Assembly (NCBI RefSeq): GCF_000215995.1
Contig: NC_015680.1
Span: 496,001 to 560,000 of the forward strand
Source: Pyrococcus yayanosii CH1
GTDB lineage: Archaea; Methanobacteriota_B; Thermococci; Thermococcales; Thermococcaceae
Length of the DNA stretch: 64,000 nucleotides
Reading direction: 5' to 3'
The notes under the pieces were generated by a model. The model was not told the DNA's origin, did no database searches, and saw only the letters and a program-made list of their open reading frames with translations. A program made the position numbers and the translations under genes. How positions within the stretch are numbered: position 1 is the stretch's first letter; every line of letters starts with the position of its first letter. Shown one piece after another: positions 44,542-53,673 of the stretch.

Positions 44542-45103
44542 ACCGCCTTAAATCCTCTTTCCGATTCACGTTGAAGAAGCTAGCCTTCCATTCCTCGGGC
44601 AGTTCCTCTATCGGGATGTAGCATGCGTCCACCTTTTCTATAGCTCGGCGGATCATGTAATCTCCGCTCCGTATCTGCTCTCCAAGGATTTCCCTAAAGT
44701 CCTGGGAATAGGCGGCGTGCAGGGGCTCAAGATAGCCATTTGCCCATCGGGGAACACATACAATTTTTCCACTATTCCAGAATTGTTTAATTATATAATC
44801 CACGAATTCTGGAATTATTGAGGGCATGTCCCCCGCAGCGACGAAGGCATCCCCGAGGCTCAAGGCGATATATATTCCCCCAATAGGCCCTACTAAGAGC
44901 CTGTCTATCACGACTCGATAACCGAGCTCGCGGAGGCGTTGGGCGTTCTCGGGGGCCGCGATTATAACGACTTCATCAATGTACCGAGACATCTCCAAAC
45001 CCTGGAGGGCGTAGGAGATAAGTGGCTTTCCACCAATCCTGAAGAGAAGCTTGTCGCCTCCAAACCGCCTTCCCCTGCCGCCAGCTAATACCGCGCCTAT
45101 CAT
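44528..45103 (-). CDS. mobA: molybdenum cofactor guanylyltransferase
   Basis: 191 residues. N-terminal [24 protein letters not shown] is the GTP-binding signature of MobA; AAGDMPSI has the metal-binding Asp. It attaches GMP to molybdopterin (or tungstopterin). Its place between hydrogenase maturation genes would fit formate dehydrogenase-linked hydrogenases, an inference. Confidence 0.88.
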   Translation of the reverse strand: MIGAVLAGGRGRRFGGDKLLFRIGGKPLISYALQGLEMSRYIDEVVIIAAPENAQRLRELGYRVVIDRLLVGPIGGIYIALSLGDAFVAAGDMPSIIPEFVDYIIKQFWNSGKIVCVPRWANGYLEPLHAAYSQDFREILGEQIRSGDYMIRRAIEKVDACYIPIEELPEEWKASFFNVNRKEDLRRFSPL

Positions 45104-45337
45104 TTTTCATCCCTTTTCTTCCTTTTCTTCTTTATGTGGACGTATTCGATAGGCACTTACATAATCTTGCTTGAGATTCAGCATTTTTTTAAGAAGATTC
45201 CGACTTAATCTTGGGCGATTTCATAGGCCTTTGCGACGTCTAAAAACCCTGAATTCCCGAGAGGTGCTTGGCTATAAACCATTAGTTTTGAAAAAATTCT
45301 AAAAATCCCGGTATCCAAACTTGGGTGGGTGAAAGGG

Positions 45338-45574
45338 ATGTGTTTAGCAACGGTTGCCAAGGTGCTTCAGATCAGCGAGGATGGTAAAACCGCGGTGGTA
45401 GACTTCGGAGGGATAAGGAGGGAGATAAGGCTCGATCTCCTCCCGAACGTTGAGGTGGGCGATTACGTGGTCGTTCACACTGGTTTCGCCATAGAGAAGG
45501 TAGACGAGAAAACTGCTAGGGAGATACTCTCGGTCTGGGAGGAACTCTGGAAGCTTGAGCGCCGAGGTGGCTGA
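45338..45574 (+). CDS. hypC: hydrogenase maturation chaperone HypC
   Basis: 78 residues. The start is the ATG at 45338 because mature HypC begins MCLA with the essential Cys2; GTG at 45329 would hide it. GGGTGAAAGGG is the ribosome binding site. It carries Fe(CN)2CO with HypD. Possible TATA GCTATAAACC at 45271-45280; a GTTTTGAAA at 45285 is one base short of a SurR half-site. Confidence 0.94.
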   Translation: MCLATVAKVLQISEDGKTAVVDFGGIRREIRLDLLPNVEVGDYVVVHTGFAIEKVDEKTAREILSVWEELWKLERRGG

Positions 45575-45575
45575 T

Positions 45576-46694
45576 ATGGCTTCGACCAATATCCTAGGGC
45601 CCTACAGGGACAAAGAGCTCGCCCAGAGGATAGTTCAAAAGATTCACGAGGAAGCTAAGGGCCTGGACGAAGTCCGCCTCATGCATGTCTGCGGGACTCA
45701 CGAAGACACGGTTACCAGGGGCGGAATAAGGTCTCTCCTGCCTGAGAACGTCAAGATAATGAGCGGGCCGGGTTGCCCCGTCTGCATAACCCCCGTGGAG
45801 GATATAGTGAGGATGCAAGAGATAATTAGGGAGGCCTACGCCGAGGGGGATAGGATAATCTTAACGACGTTCGGCGACATGTACAGGATTCCCACCCCCC
45901 TGGGAAGCTTCGCCGATTTGAAGAGTGAGGGCTACGACGTCCGCGTTGTCTATTCCATTTACGATGCCTACAAGATTGCGAAAGAGAATCCGGATAGGCT
46001 CGTGGTCCACTTCTCGCCGGGCTTTGAAACCACGACCGCCCCGACGGCAGGCATGCTCAACGCAGTCGTCGAGGGGGGCCTCGAGAACTTCAAGATATAT
46101 TCAGTTCACCGCTTAACGCCGCCAGCCGTGGAGGCTTTGGTGAAGCAGGGGACGCGCTTTCACGGGCTAATTGATCCGGGCCACGTCTCAACGATAATAG
46201 GCGTCAAGGGCTGGGCCCCTATAACGGAGAAATATGGCATCCCGCAGGTCGTGGCTGGCTTTGAGCCCGTTGACATGCTCCTCGCGATACTGCTCCTCAT
46301 CAGGATGGTCAAGACAGGTGAAGTTAATATACTCAACGAGTACACGCGCGTGGTGAAATGGGAGGGTAACGTTGTCGCTCAGGAACTCATAGAGAAGTTC
46401 TTCGAGGTCAAGGACGCCAAGTGGCGAGCTCTGGGTGTTATACCGAAGAGTGGCCTTGAGTTGAGGAGAGAATGGAGGGAGCTCGAGATAAGGACTTACT
46501 ACAACCCCGACGTGCCAAAGCTTCCCGACCTTGAGAAGGGGTGCCTCTGTGGAGCCATCCTGAGGGGGCTCGCCCTGCCGCCCCAATGCCCGCACTTCGG
46601 AAATGCCTGCACACCTAGGCATCCAATAGGCCCCTGTATGGTTTCATATGAGGGAACGTGCAGCATATTCTACAAATATGGGGCGTTGTTCTGA
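45576..46694 (+). CDS. hypD: hydrogenase maturation protein HypD
   Basis: 372 residues from the ATG at 45576 (GAGGTGG upstream). VCGTHEDT (Cys about 37), GPGCPVCITP, GFETTTAPT and the C-terminal [4Fe-4S] set GCLCGAILRGLALPPQCPHFG with CTP and GPCMVS give the full HypD pattern. It builds the Fe(CN)2CO group with HypC, using cyanide from HypE/HypF. One base after hypC. Confidence 0.95.
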   Translation: MASTNILGPYRDKELAQRIVQKIHEEAKGLDEVRLMHVCGTHEDTVTRGGIRSLLPENVKIMSGPGCPVCITPVEDIVRMQEIIREAYAEGDRIILTTFGDMYRIPTPLGSFADLKSEGYDVRVVYSIYDAYKIAKENPDRLVVHFSPGFETTTAPTAGMLNAVVEGGLENFKIYSVHRLTPPAVEALVKQGTRFHGLIDPGHVSTIIGVKGWAPITEKYGIPQVVAGFEPVDMLLAILLLIRMVKTGEVNILNEYTRVVKWEGNVVAQELIEKFFEVKDAKWRALGVIPKSGLELRREWRELEIRTYYNPDVPKLPDLEKGCLCGAILRGLALPPQCPHFGNACTPRHPIGPCMVSYEGTCSIFYKYGALF

Positions 46695-46696
46695 CA

Positions 46697-46735
46697 CCAA
46701 AGGTTCAAAACTCCACTCTCGTTTTCAACTTTTGG
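46697..46735 (+). promoter_or_regulatory. inverted repeat with two SurR-type half-sites before hypF
   Basis: CCAAAGGTTCAAAAC, nine bases, then GTTTTCAACTTTTGG: 14 of 15 positions pair. Inside, GTTCAAAAC (46703-46711) and GTTTTCAAC (46721-46729) both fit GTTn3AAC, spaced nine bases. It begins 2 bp after the hypD stop and precedes an AT-rich hypF promoter. It could also form an RNA hairpin that attenuates hypD transcripts. Confidence 0.55.
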
Positions 46736-46786
46736 TTTTAGAAACGCATAAAGGCTGGAAAGACTAAAGGAAAACGGGTGGATGGA

Positions 46787-49105
46787 ATGAGGGCCTACCG
46801 CATCAAGGTCCAGGGTATAGTTCAGGCTGTTGGCTTTCGCCCCTTCGTTTATCGAATAGCCCACGCCCATAATCTCAGGGGCTACGTGAGGAACCTCGGC
46901 GATGCCGGCGTCGAGATAGTTGTTGAGGGGCGGGAGGAGGACATAGAGGCTTTTCTCAGAGATCTCTACACGAGGAAGCCTCCCCTCGCGAGGATAGACC
47001 GGTTAGAGAGGAAGGAGATACCGCCACAGGGGTTCGACCGCTTCTACATTGAGAAGAGCTCCCAAGAGGGAGAGGGTGGGAACTCGATTATTCCACCGGA
47101 CATAGCTATATGTGAGGACTGCCTAAGAGAGCTATTCGACCCGGCGAACAAGCGCTATATGTATCCCTTTATCGTCTGCACCAACTGCGGCCCAAGGTTC
47201 ACGATAATAGAGGATTTGCCCTATGACAGGGAGAATACAACCATGAAAGAATTCTCTATGTGCGACTTCTGCGAGAGCGAATATAAAGACCCGCTTAACA
47301 GGCGCTATCACGCCGAACCCGTCTGCTGTCCCGTCTGCGGGCCGAGCTATAGGCTTTACACAAACGACGGGCAGGAGATAACCGGCGACCCACTGAAAAA
47401 GGCGGCCAAGCTTATAGACAAAGGTTACATCGTTGCCATCAAGGGAATCGGAGGAATACACCTTGCTTGCGATGCGACGAGGGAAGATATAGTTGCAGAG
47501 CTCAGGAGGAGAACCTTTAGGCCCCAGAAACCCTTTGCCATAATGGCCAGGGACCTGGAGACCGTCAAAAGCTTTGCCTACGTGAGCCCGGAGGAAGAGG
47601 AGGAGCTCATGAGCTACAGAAGGCCTATTATTGCCCTGAGGAAGAAGGACCCGTTTCCTTTGCCCGATAACCTTGCTCCAGGTCTCCACACAATCGGTGT
47701 CATGCTTCCCTACGCTGCCACTCATTACCTTCTCTTCCACCACTCGAAGACGCCCGTTTACGTCATGACCTCGGCAAACTATCCCGGCAAGCCCATGGTC
47801 AAAGACAACGAGGAGGCCTTTAAGGAGCTGAGGGAGATTGCGGACTACTTCCTGCTCCATAACAGGAAGATACTGAACAGGGCCGATGACAGCGTAGTGA
47901 GGTTCGTGGACGGGAAGAGAGCCGTTATAAGGCGCTCCCGTGGATTTGTCCCGCTCCCGATAGAGATTCCCTTTGAGTACAACGGTCTCGCCGTCGGAGC
48001 CGAGCTCATGAACGCCTTCGGCATCGCGAAGGGCGGTAAGGTTTACCCAAGCCAGTATATAGGCAACACGTCGAAGGTGGAAGTGCTGGAGTTTATGCGT
48101 GAAGCCATAGCACACTTCAGGAGGATACTCCGCGTCAAGGAGCTCGACCTCATAGTGGCCGACCTTCATCCGAGCTACAACACTACGAAGCTGGCGATGG
48201 AGATTGCCAACGAGCTAAACGTGGAGTTCCTCCAGGTTCAGCACCACTACGCTCACGTGGCAAGTGTCATGGCCGAGCATGGCCTCGAAGAGGTTGTGGG
48301 AATAGCCCTAGACGGTGTCGGCTACGGAACGGACGGGAAGGTCTGGGGTGGCGAGGTAATCTACCTGGGCTACGAGGACGTGGAAAGGCTGGCTCATATA
48401 GCCTACTACCCACTGCCAGGCGGCGACATAGCAAGCTACTACCCGCTAAGGGCCCTGATGGGAATATTGAGCAAGGTTTACGATGTGGAGGAGCTGGAGG
48501 GAATAATCAGGGGTTACTGCCCGAGGGCCATTGAGAGCCTAAAGTACGGGGAGACCGAGTTCAAGGTTGCCCTCGGCCAGCTCGTGAGGGGAATAAACGT
48601 TGCCTACGCCTCTTCCACGGGCCGCGTCCTTGACGCTCTCGCAGTCCTCCTCAACGTGGTCTACAGGAGGCATTACGAGGGAGAGCCTGCCATGAAGCTC
48701 GAGAGCTTTGCCATGAAGGGTAAGAACGACCTCAAGCTTGAGGTGCCCGTTGAGGGGAAGACCATAAAAGTGGAGGAGCTCTTCGTGGACGTGCTAGACC
48801 TCCTCGAGAAGGCAAGCCCAGCCGACATCGCATACTCGGTCCATATTGCGATGGCTAGGACCTTTGCAGAGGTTGCCGTCGAGAAGGCGAGGGAATTTGG
48901 CGTTAAGGCTGTCGCCCTAAGCGGCGGCGTTGCCTATAACGAGCTCATAACGAAGACTATAAGAAAAATCGTAGAGGCGAACGGCCTGAGGTTCTACTCA
49001 ACCTACGAGGTCCCAAGGGGCGACAACGGGATAAACGTCGGCCAGGCCTTCCTCGGCGGTCTCTATCTAGAAGGCTACCTCAGCAGGGACGACCTGACCA
49101 TGTGA
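46787..49105 (+). CDS. hypF: carbamoyltransferase HypF
   Basis: 772 residues. Acylphosphatase domain (1-90, GIVQAVGFRPFVYRIA), paired zinc fingers (about 105-180, CEDC, CTNC, CDFC, CCPVC), YrdC domain (about 200-385), and a Kae1-like carbamoyltransferase (about 390-772) with VQHHYAHVASVMAEHG and ALSGGVAYN. It makes the thiocarboxamide of HypE from carbamoyl phosphate. ATG at 46787 with GGGTGGATGGA; a GTG three codons earlier lies in that site. The 3' end overlaps the amidohydrolase by 31 bp. Confidence 0.95.
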   Translation: MRAYRIKVQGIVQAVGFRPFVYRIAHAHNLRGYVRNLGDAGVEIVVEGREEDIEAFLRDLYTRKPPLARIDRLERKEIPPQGFDRFYIEKSSQEGEGGNSIIPPDIAICEDCLRELFDPANKRYMYPFIVCTNCGPRFTIIEDLPYDRENTTMKEFSMCDFCESEYKDPLNRRYHAEPVCCPVCGPSYRLYTNDGQEITGDPLKKAAKLIDKGYIVAIKGIGGIHLACDATREDIVAELRRRTFRPQKPFAIMARDLETVKSFAYVSPEEEEELMSYRRPIIALRKKDPFPLPDNLAPGLHTIGVMLPYAATHYLLFHHSKTPVYVMTSANYPGKPMVKDNEEAFKELREIADYFLLHNRKILNRADDSVVRFVDGKRAVIRRSRGFVPLPIEIPFEYNGLAVGAELMNAFGIAKGGKVYPSQYIGNTSKVEVLEFMREAIAHFRRILRVKELDLIVADLHPSYNTTKLAMEIANELNVEFLQVQHHYAHVASVMAEHGLEEVVGIALDGVGYGTDGKVWGGEVIYLGYEDVERLAHIAYYPLPGGDIASYYPLRALMGILSKVYDVEELEGIIRGYCPRAIESLKYGETEFKVALGQLVRGINVAYASSTGRVLDALAVLLNVVYRRHYEGEPAMKLESFAMKGKNDLKLEVPVEGKTIKVEELFVDVLDLLEKASPADIAYSVHIAMARTFAEVAVEKAREFGVKAVALSGGVAYNELITKTIRKIVEANGLRFYSTYEVPRGDNGINVGQAFLGGLYLEGYLSRDDLTM

Positions 49106-50592
49106 CCGGCCACGTACGTCTCGAGGACCTCCACCTCCCTAAGCTCGCTCTCGGATATCGCTAGCGGATCTTTATCGAGAACTATGAAGTCGGCCCGGCA
49201 TCCGGGCTCCAGCCTTCCGATATCGGGAGCGAGGGTTACCAGGGCGGAGCACCTCGTGTAGGCGTCGAGGGCCTCTCTGATAGAGAGAACCTCTTGGGCT
49301 GTATAGTGGAAGGTCTCGATGCCTTCAAACCTTCCCCGCGTGACGGCGGCGTAAACACCCTCCCAGGGGTTCGCGGGCTCTATGGGGGAGTCCGTGCCAA
49401 ACCCGACCTCGATGCCCTTCTCCCTCATGCTCCTGAACCTGTAGAGGAACCTCGCCCTTGGGCCTAGCCTCCTCACGGCCCACCAATCGCTTATCACGAA
49501 CCTCGGCTGAACAGCCGCTCTTATGTCGAGGGAAGCCATCTCATCGAGCTGGTCATCCCTCACAAGGGAGGCGTGCTCCACCCTCCCTTTCACATTTGCC
49601 TCCCCGAAGACGTCGAGTATCATGTCAAGGGTCGCATCCCCTATGGCGTGTATCGCAACGTCGAGGTCGAGAGCTTTGGCGGCCTCCACTATTTCCTTAA
49701 GCTCCTTTCTATTGAGGTTGGGGTGACCTCTCGTGGGCTCGTCCGCATAGGGTTCACTAAGCCACGCAGTCCTTGCCCCGAGGCTCCCGTCAGCTAAGAC
49801 CTTGACACCTGCTATCCTGAGCATATCGCCGCCGAAGGGACCTATTCCAAGGGCATCTAGCTTTGGAAGGACATCCGGATTCACGTAGGCAAATACTCTA
49901 AGGAGGAGACGCTCCTTCCTATCAAGCCACAATAAAGCTCTAAGGGCCTTCTCCCCAACGCTTACGAAGGCTACGGCGGTAACACCGAGGCTTAACAAGT
50001 GCTCCTGGGCCTTTTCTATGAAGCGAGCGTAGTCCCAGACGGTAAGCGTTTCTTCAACCTTCTTCCTTGCCTCGTCGAGGGCGTTCTCCCTTATTATGCC
50101 CGTCTCTGGGTCAAAGTCCTCTGATGGTTTGAGGTCGAGGAGCTCAAGGGCCCTTGAATTCGCAACGGCAACGTGGAAGCACCGCCGGTACAGGAGGACG
50201 GGCCTGTTCTTTACGACGTCTAGGTCCTCTCTCGTGGGATAGCGGCCGAGTTCCTCCTGATCCCAACCGTATCCGAGCACCCAAGAGGTTTTATGCCCGC
50301 TAGCGTACTTTAGGAGCTTCCTCTTCAAGGTCTCAATGTCCCGAACGCCCCTCAAATCGAGCATTTCGAGGGATAGGCCGAGCTCGTCGAGGTGGATGTG
50401 GGAGTCGAAGAAACTGGGCATAACGGTTTTTCCTCGTAAATCCACGACCTCGCCGCCGAGCCTCCGGGCTACCTCTGCAACCTTCGCCATATCTCCTGCA
50501 TAAAGGACACGGCCACCCGCTATCAGGAGACCGTCCACGATTTTAAGGGGCCTGAAGGATACGTATATCCTGCCGTTGACGAAGGCCTTCAA
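49075..50592 (-). CDS. metal-dependent amidohydrolase (YtcJ-like)
   Basis: About 505 residues. FFDSHIHLDE (about 62) is the HxH metal site; GVKVLADGSLGARTA, HAIGDATLDMILD, RVEHASLV and FGTDSP (last Asp) complete the amidohydrolase set. Substrate unknown; the family covers amide and carbamate hydrolases. The frame opens with TTG at 50607, but the TTG at 50592 (LKAFVNGRIY) fits known homologues and has GGTGGT upstream. Divergent from iorA. Confidence 0.88.
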   Translation of the reverse strand: MKAFVNGRIYVSFRPLKIVDGLLIAGGRVLYAGDMAKVAEVARRLGGEVVDLRGKTVMPSFFDSHIHLDELGLSLEMLDLRGVRDIETLKRKLLKYASGHKTSWVLGYGWDQEELGRYPTREDLDVVKNRPVLLYRRCFHVAVANSRALELLDLKPSEDFDPETGIIRENALDEARKKVEETLTVWDYARFIEKAQEHLLSLGVTAVAFVSVGEKALRALLWLDRKERLLLRVFAYVNPDVLPKLDALGIGPFGGDMLRIAGVKVLADGSLGARTAWLSEPYADEPTRGHPNLNRKELKEIVEAAKALDLDVAIHAIGDATLDMILDVFGEANVKGRVEHASLVRDDQLDEMASLDIRAAVQPRFVISDWWAVRRLGPRARFLYRFRSMREKGIEVGFGTDSPIEPANPWEGVYAAVTRGRFEGIETFHYTAQEVLSIREALDAYTRCSALVTLAPDIGRLEPGCRADFIVLDKDPLAISESELREVEVLETYVAGHMVRSSLLR

Positions 50593-50649
50593 CTCAACCA
50601 CCGGCAATATTTTAACCCGACGCTTAAATCATTAACTTGGGTGGTTGTA

Positions 50650-52497
50650 ATGAAGAGGCTCCTCATGGGCAACGAAGCGATTGCCTATGGGGCTCTTGAG
50701 AGCGGCATCGCCTTCGCAACCGGTTATCCCGGAACGCCCTCCACGGAGGTCATAGAGACGATAGCCAGACTCAAGCCTGAGGTCTTTGCCGAGTGGGCCC
50801 CCAATGAAAAGGTTGCCCTTGAAGAAGCCGCTGGCGTTGCCTACACCGGCCTCAGGGCTTTGGTCACGATGAAGTGTGTGGGCCTTAACGTCGCCGCCGA
50901 CCCGCTCATGAGCCTCGCCTACTCCGGAGTTGAAGGCGGCCTTGTTATTCTCGTTGCCGACGATCCTGGCCCGCATACTTCTCAGACCGAGCAGGACGAT
51001 AGGTATTACGGCAAAATCGCCCTCCTCCCGGTTCTCGAGCCTGCTGACCCGCAGGAAGCACACGACCTAATAAAGTACGCCTTCGAGCTGAGCGAGAGGT
51101 ACAAGGTTCCGGTGATCTTCAGAACCACGACGAGGGTTAACCACACCACTGCAGACGTCGAGGTCGGCGAGTTCGTCGAGCTCAACCGCGAGCCGAAGTT
51201 TAAGAAAGATATAGAGCGCTATGTAAGGGCGAGCATGGAGGGCAACCGGAGAAGGCATAAGTGGCTCAACGAGACGCTGGCGAAGATAGAGGAGGAGTTC
51301 AACTCGATGCCCTTCAACTGGGTCGAGGGGGACGGGAGGATAGGCATCATCGTCGAGGGAGCTCCATACAACTACGTAAAGGAGGTTCTCCCAAAGCTTG
51401 ATGGCGACTTTAAAGTGTTAAAGCTTTCAACCCCTCATCCGCTCCCGAGAAAGCTCGTCGTGGAGTTCCTTAAGGGCGTTGACATGGCCATAGTAATCGA
51501 GGACGGTGCTCCCTTCCTCGAAGAGGAAGTCAAGATAGTTGCATACGAAGAGGCTCTTAACGTTCCCGTCTACGGAAAGAGAACTGGTCACCTGCCACTT
51601 GAGGGGGAACTTACACCGAGCATCGTCAGGAATGCTCTCCTTAGGCTCCTTGGAAAGGAGGCAGAGGAGTACAGGAAGCCTGAAGAAGTCAAAAGGGCGG
51701 AAAGCCTCGCCCCCAAGAGGCCGCCCGTTATGTGTCCCGGCTGTCCCCACCGCGGTTCATATAGGGCCCTGCTTGACGCCCTGAGGGAGCTCGGCTTTGG
51801 AAAGTTCGACATCCCCGTTCACGGCGATATCGGGTGCTATGCCCTGTCGCTCCTCCCGCCCCTTGAGGCCATATGGACCGAGTACGTGATGGGTGGGAGC
51901 ATTAGCTTGGCGAACGGTCAGAGCGCCGTTATGAAGAAGAAAATCGTCGCCACGATAGGCGATTCCACCTTCTTCCACAACGGAATCCAGCCGCTGATTG
52001 ATGCTGTCTACAAGGATCTCGATGTCCTTGTCATCATTCTCGATAACAGGACCACCGCGATGACGGGCCACCAGCCGCATCCGGGAACTGGAGGAAGCGA
52101 GACCGGGAGGAGGTTCCGCGAGATAGACATCGAGGCCCTCGTGAAGGCCATTGGCGTTAAATACGTAAAGACCGTTGACCCCTACGACCTCAAGGCCACG
52201 AAGGAGGCTATAAAGGAGGCGATGAAGGTCAAGGGACCGGCCGTGATAATAGCGAGGCGCGAATGTGTAATTCCGGTCATCAGAAGGGGTGAGATTGGCG
52301 AAATCCCCGTTGTCGTAGAGGAGAAGTGCACGGGTTGCAAGGCCTGCATCCTCTTGACCGGCTGTCCGGCCTTGATATATGAGCAGGAGACGAGGAAGGT
52401 CAGGATAGACTCGCTGATATGCACGGGCTGTGGAGTCTGCAACCAGATCTGTCCCTTCGAGGCCATTAAGTTCCCAAGCGAGCTCCGCTCTTCCTGA
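50650..52497 (+). CDS. iorA: indolepyruvate:ferredoxin oxidoreductase, alpha subunit
   Basis: 615 residues. It oxidises aryl pyruvates from aromatic amino acids to aryl-acetyl-CoA, reducing ferredoxin. N-terminal GNEAIAYGALESGIAFATGYPGTPS, TPP domain with GDIGCYAL and GDSTFFHNGI, and two C-terminal ferredoxin clusters CTGCKACILLTGCP and CTGCGVCNQICP. ATG at 50650 with GGGTGGT upstream. The usual neighbour iorB is not found next to it. Confidence 0.93.
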   Translation: MKRLLMGNEAIAYGALESGIAFATGYPGTPSTEVIETIARLKPEVFAEWAPNEKVALEEAAGVAYTGLRALVTMKCVGLNVAADPLMSLAYSGVEGGLVILVADDPGPHTSQTEQDDRYYGKIALLPVLEPADPQEAHDLIKYAFELSERYKVPVIFRTTTRVNHTTADVEVGEFVELNREPKFKKDIERYVRASMEGNRRRHKWLNETLAKIEEEFNSMPFNWVEGDGRIGIIVEGAPYNYVKEVLPKLDGDFKVLKLSTPHPLPRKLVVEFLKGVDMAIVIEDGAPFLEEEVKIVAYEEALNVPVYGKRTGHLPLEGELTPSIVRNALLRLLGKEAEEYRKPEEVKRAESLAPKRPPVMCPGCPHRGSYRALLDALRELGFGKFDIPVHGDIGCYALSLLPPLEAIWTEYVMGGSISLANGQSAVMKKKIVATIGDSTFFHNGIQPLIDAVYKDLDVLVIILDNRTTAMTGHQPHPGTGGSETGRRFREIDIEALVKAIGVKYVKTVDPYDLKATKEAIKEAMKVKGPAVIIARRECVIPVIRRGEIGEIPVVVEEKCTGCKACILLTGCPALIYEQETRKVRIDSLICTGCGVCNQICPFEAIKFPSELRSS

Positions 52498-52585
52498 CCT
52501 CCTCCCCTCCCTAAAGGGCGAGGCTTTCACCGGCACGTAACCCTTATTTTGTTCGGCTCCCTAATTATTTGAGGAGGAGGGGACG

Positions 52586-52990
52586 TTGGGGAAGTATTCC
52601 CCCATCCTAGAGGCCGTCAAGCTGAAGGGATCCAACGAATTCTCGAGGAGCGAACTCATAGGCATAATAACTTTTAAGCTGTCCCTGCTCGGCGTTAAGG
52701 AAGCCAAGCGGCTGGTAGAAGAAGCTATAAAGGAAGGAATCATTGAAGAGCGAGGTGAGCTTCTCGTCGTGAACCTTCAAGTGGCGGAGGAAGAGGAAGA
52801 AGGTGATGTCCTTGGGGAGATTGTAACCTACATCGCCAGGGAGCTTGGCATGACGGAGATGGAGGTAATGGAGGAGCTGAGGGAATTTGGGAGGAGATAC
52901 GGTAATCTCGATATGAAACTCGTAGCATACCTTTACGGTCTCGAAAAAGGGCTTGACATGTCGCCGTTCCGGGACAGGCTGGAGGGATAG
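52586..52990 (+). CDS. DUF2240-like archaeal protein
   Basis: 134 residues, charged and helical. The N-terminal half (SRSELIGIITFKLSLLGVKEAKRLVEEAIKEGIIEE split in two helices) looks like a winged-helix-type domain, consistent with DUF2240; the rest is helical. TTG start at 52586 after GAGGAGGAGG. Function unknown. A perfect hairpin TCCTCAA-CCTA-TTGAGGA (53003-53020) follows the stop. Confidence 0.65.
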   Translation: MGKYSPILEAVKLKGSNEFSRSELIGIITFKLSLLGVKEAKRLVEEAIKEGIIEERGELLVVNLQVAEEEEEGDVLGEIVTYIARELGMTEMEVMEELREFGRRYGNLDMKLVAYLYGLEKGLDMSPFRDRLEG

Positions 52991-53002
52991 GCTGGCTAAA
53001 TG

Positions 53003-53020
53003 TCCTCAACCTATTGAGGA
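53003..53020 (+). terminator. hairpin after the DUF2240-like gene
   Basis: TCCTCAACCTATTGAGGA is a 7-bp perfect stem with a 4-base loop, 13 bp after the stop. It lacks a strong T-run, so a terminator is only possible. Confidence 0.3.
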
Positions 53021-53079
53021 GCTGTTAGTTTAGATACTCGGGAAAGTGGGCTCAATAAGAGCAAGGAAGGTTGTTGGAG

Positions 53080-53521
53080 ATGCTGTATGAGGAGAAGGTC
53101 ACGAGTAACGTGCTCCGAGCGGTTTTATTTGCCTCTCTACTTCCAATGTTCTTTGCCCTTTACATGACTTGGGGGGGTTGAGGAAGCAAGGATGTCCATG
53201 CTTCCAACTGCGTTTATAACAACTGCCCTTTTAATCGACGCCTCTGCCCTGAGGATTGAGATAGACGAGCGCGAGCTGAGGCTCAGAGGCCTGCTCGGAA
53301 TTTTCAGGAAAACCATTCCCATTGACGAAATCGAGAGCTTCTTGGTCTCGGATTCATGGAGTGCTTGCCATGGAATGATACACTTCACGATTCCGGCCAA
53401 GGGCTGTATTCAAATAAACAGGAGGAAGGGATGGAGCATTTCCTTCTCGACGAACCAACCCGAGGAGATAGCGATGGTCCTCGCGACCCTTGGAGTGCCA
53501 AGGGCGTTGAGATTGAAGTAA
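53080..53521 (+). pseudogene. frameshifted PH-like membrane protein
   Basis: ATG at 53080 opens MLYEEKVTSNVLRAVLFASLLP and runs into a TGA at 53179. Removing one base from the seven-G run at 53171-53177 joins it to a second frame ending at 53521 (ARMSMLPTAFITTALLIDAS, then LRIEIDERELRLRGLLGIFRKTIPIDEIESFLV). The joined protein of about 146 residues has two membrane helices and a bacterial-PH-like beta domain. It is either truly broken or a homopolymer sequencing error. Its last codons overlap the IS607 remnant. Confidence 0.65.
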
Positions 53522-53673
53522 TCTTCGACGATGAGGGGAAAACGCCAGAAAAGGAACTTGTTGAGGACTTGCTGGCAATAGTAACTTCCTTCGCTGGAAA
53601 GCTTTATGGAATGCGTTCTCACAGGAAAAAACGCCTCGTCGAGGCGGTAAAGAATGCCCTCAGAGACAATTAA
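53506..53673 (+). pseudogene. tnpA: C-terminal fragment of an IS607-type serine recombinase (TnpA)
   Basis: The 55 residues VEIEVIFDDE...ELVEDLLAIVTSFAGKLYGMRSHRKKRLVEAVKNAL match the end of IS607 TnpA (the ELVEDLLAIVTSFAGKLYG helix). The catalytic N-terminal part is gone, replaced by the end of the PH-like gene, so a deletion junction lies near 53495-53510. Its last 20 bp overlap the TnpB start, as in intact IS607 elements. Confidence 0.75.

Noticed and set aside
45150-45337. Additional small gene between mobA and hypC
   Set aside because: Only AT-rich promoter-like sequence; all frames are short and lack ribosome sites.
47132-48169. 345-codon minus-strand frame inside hypF
   Set aside because: Antisense to the YrdC and Kae1-like domains with no motif of its own.
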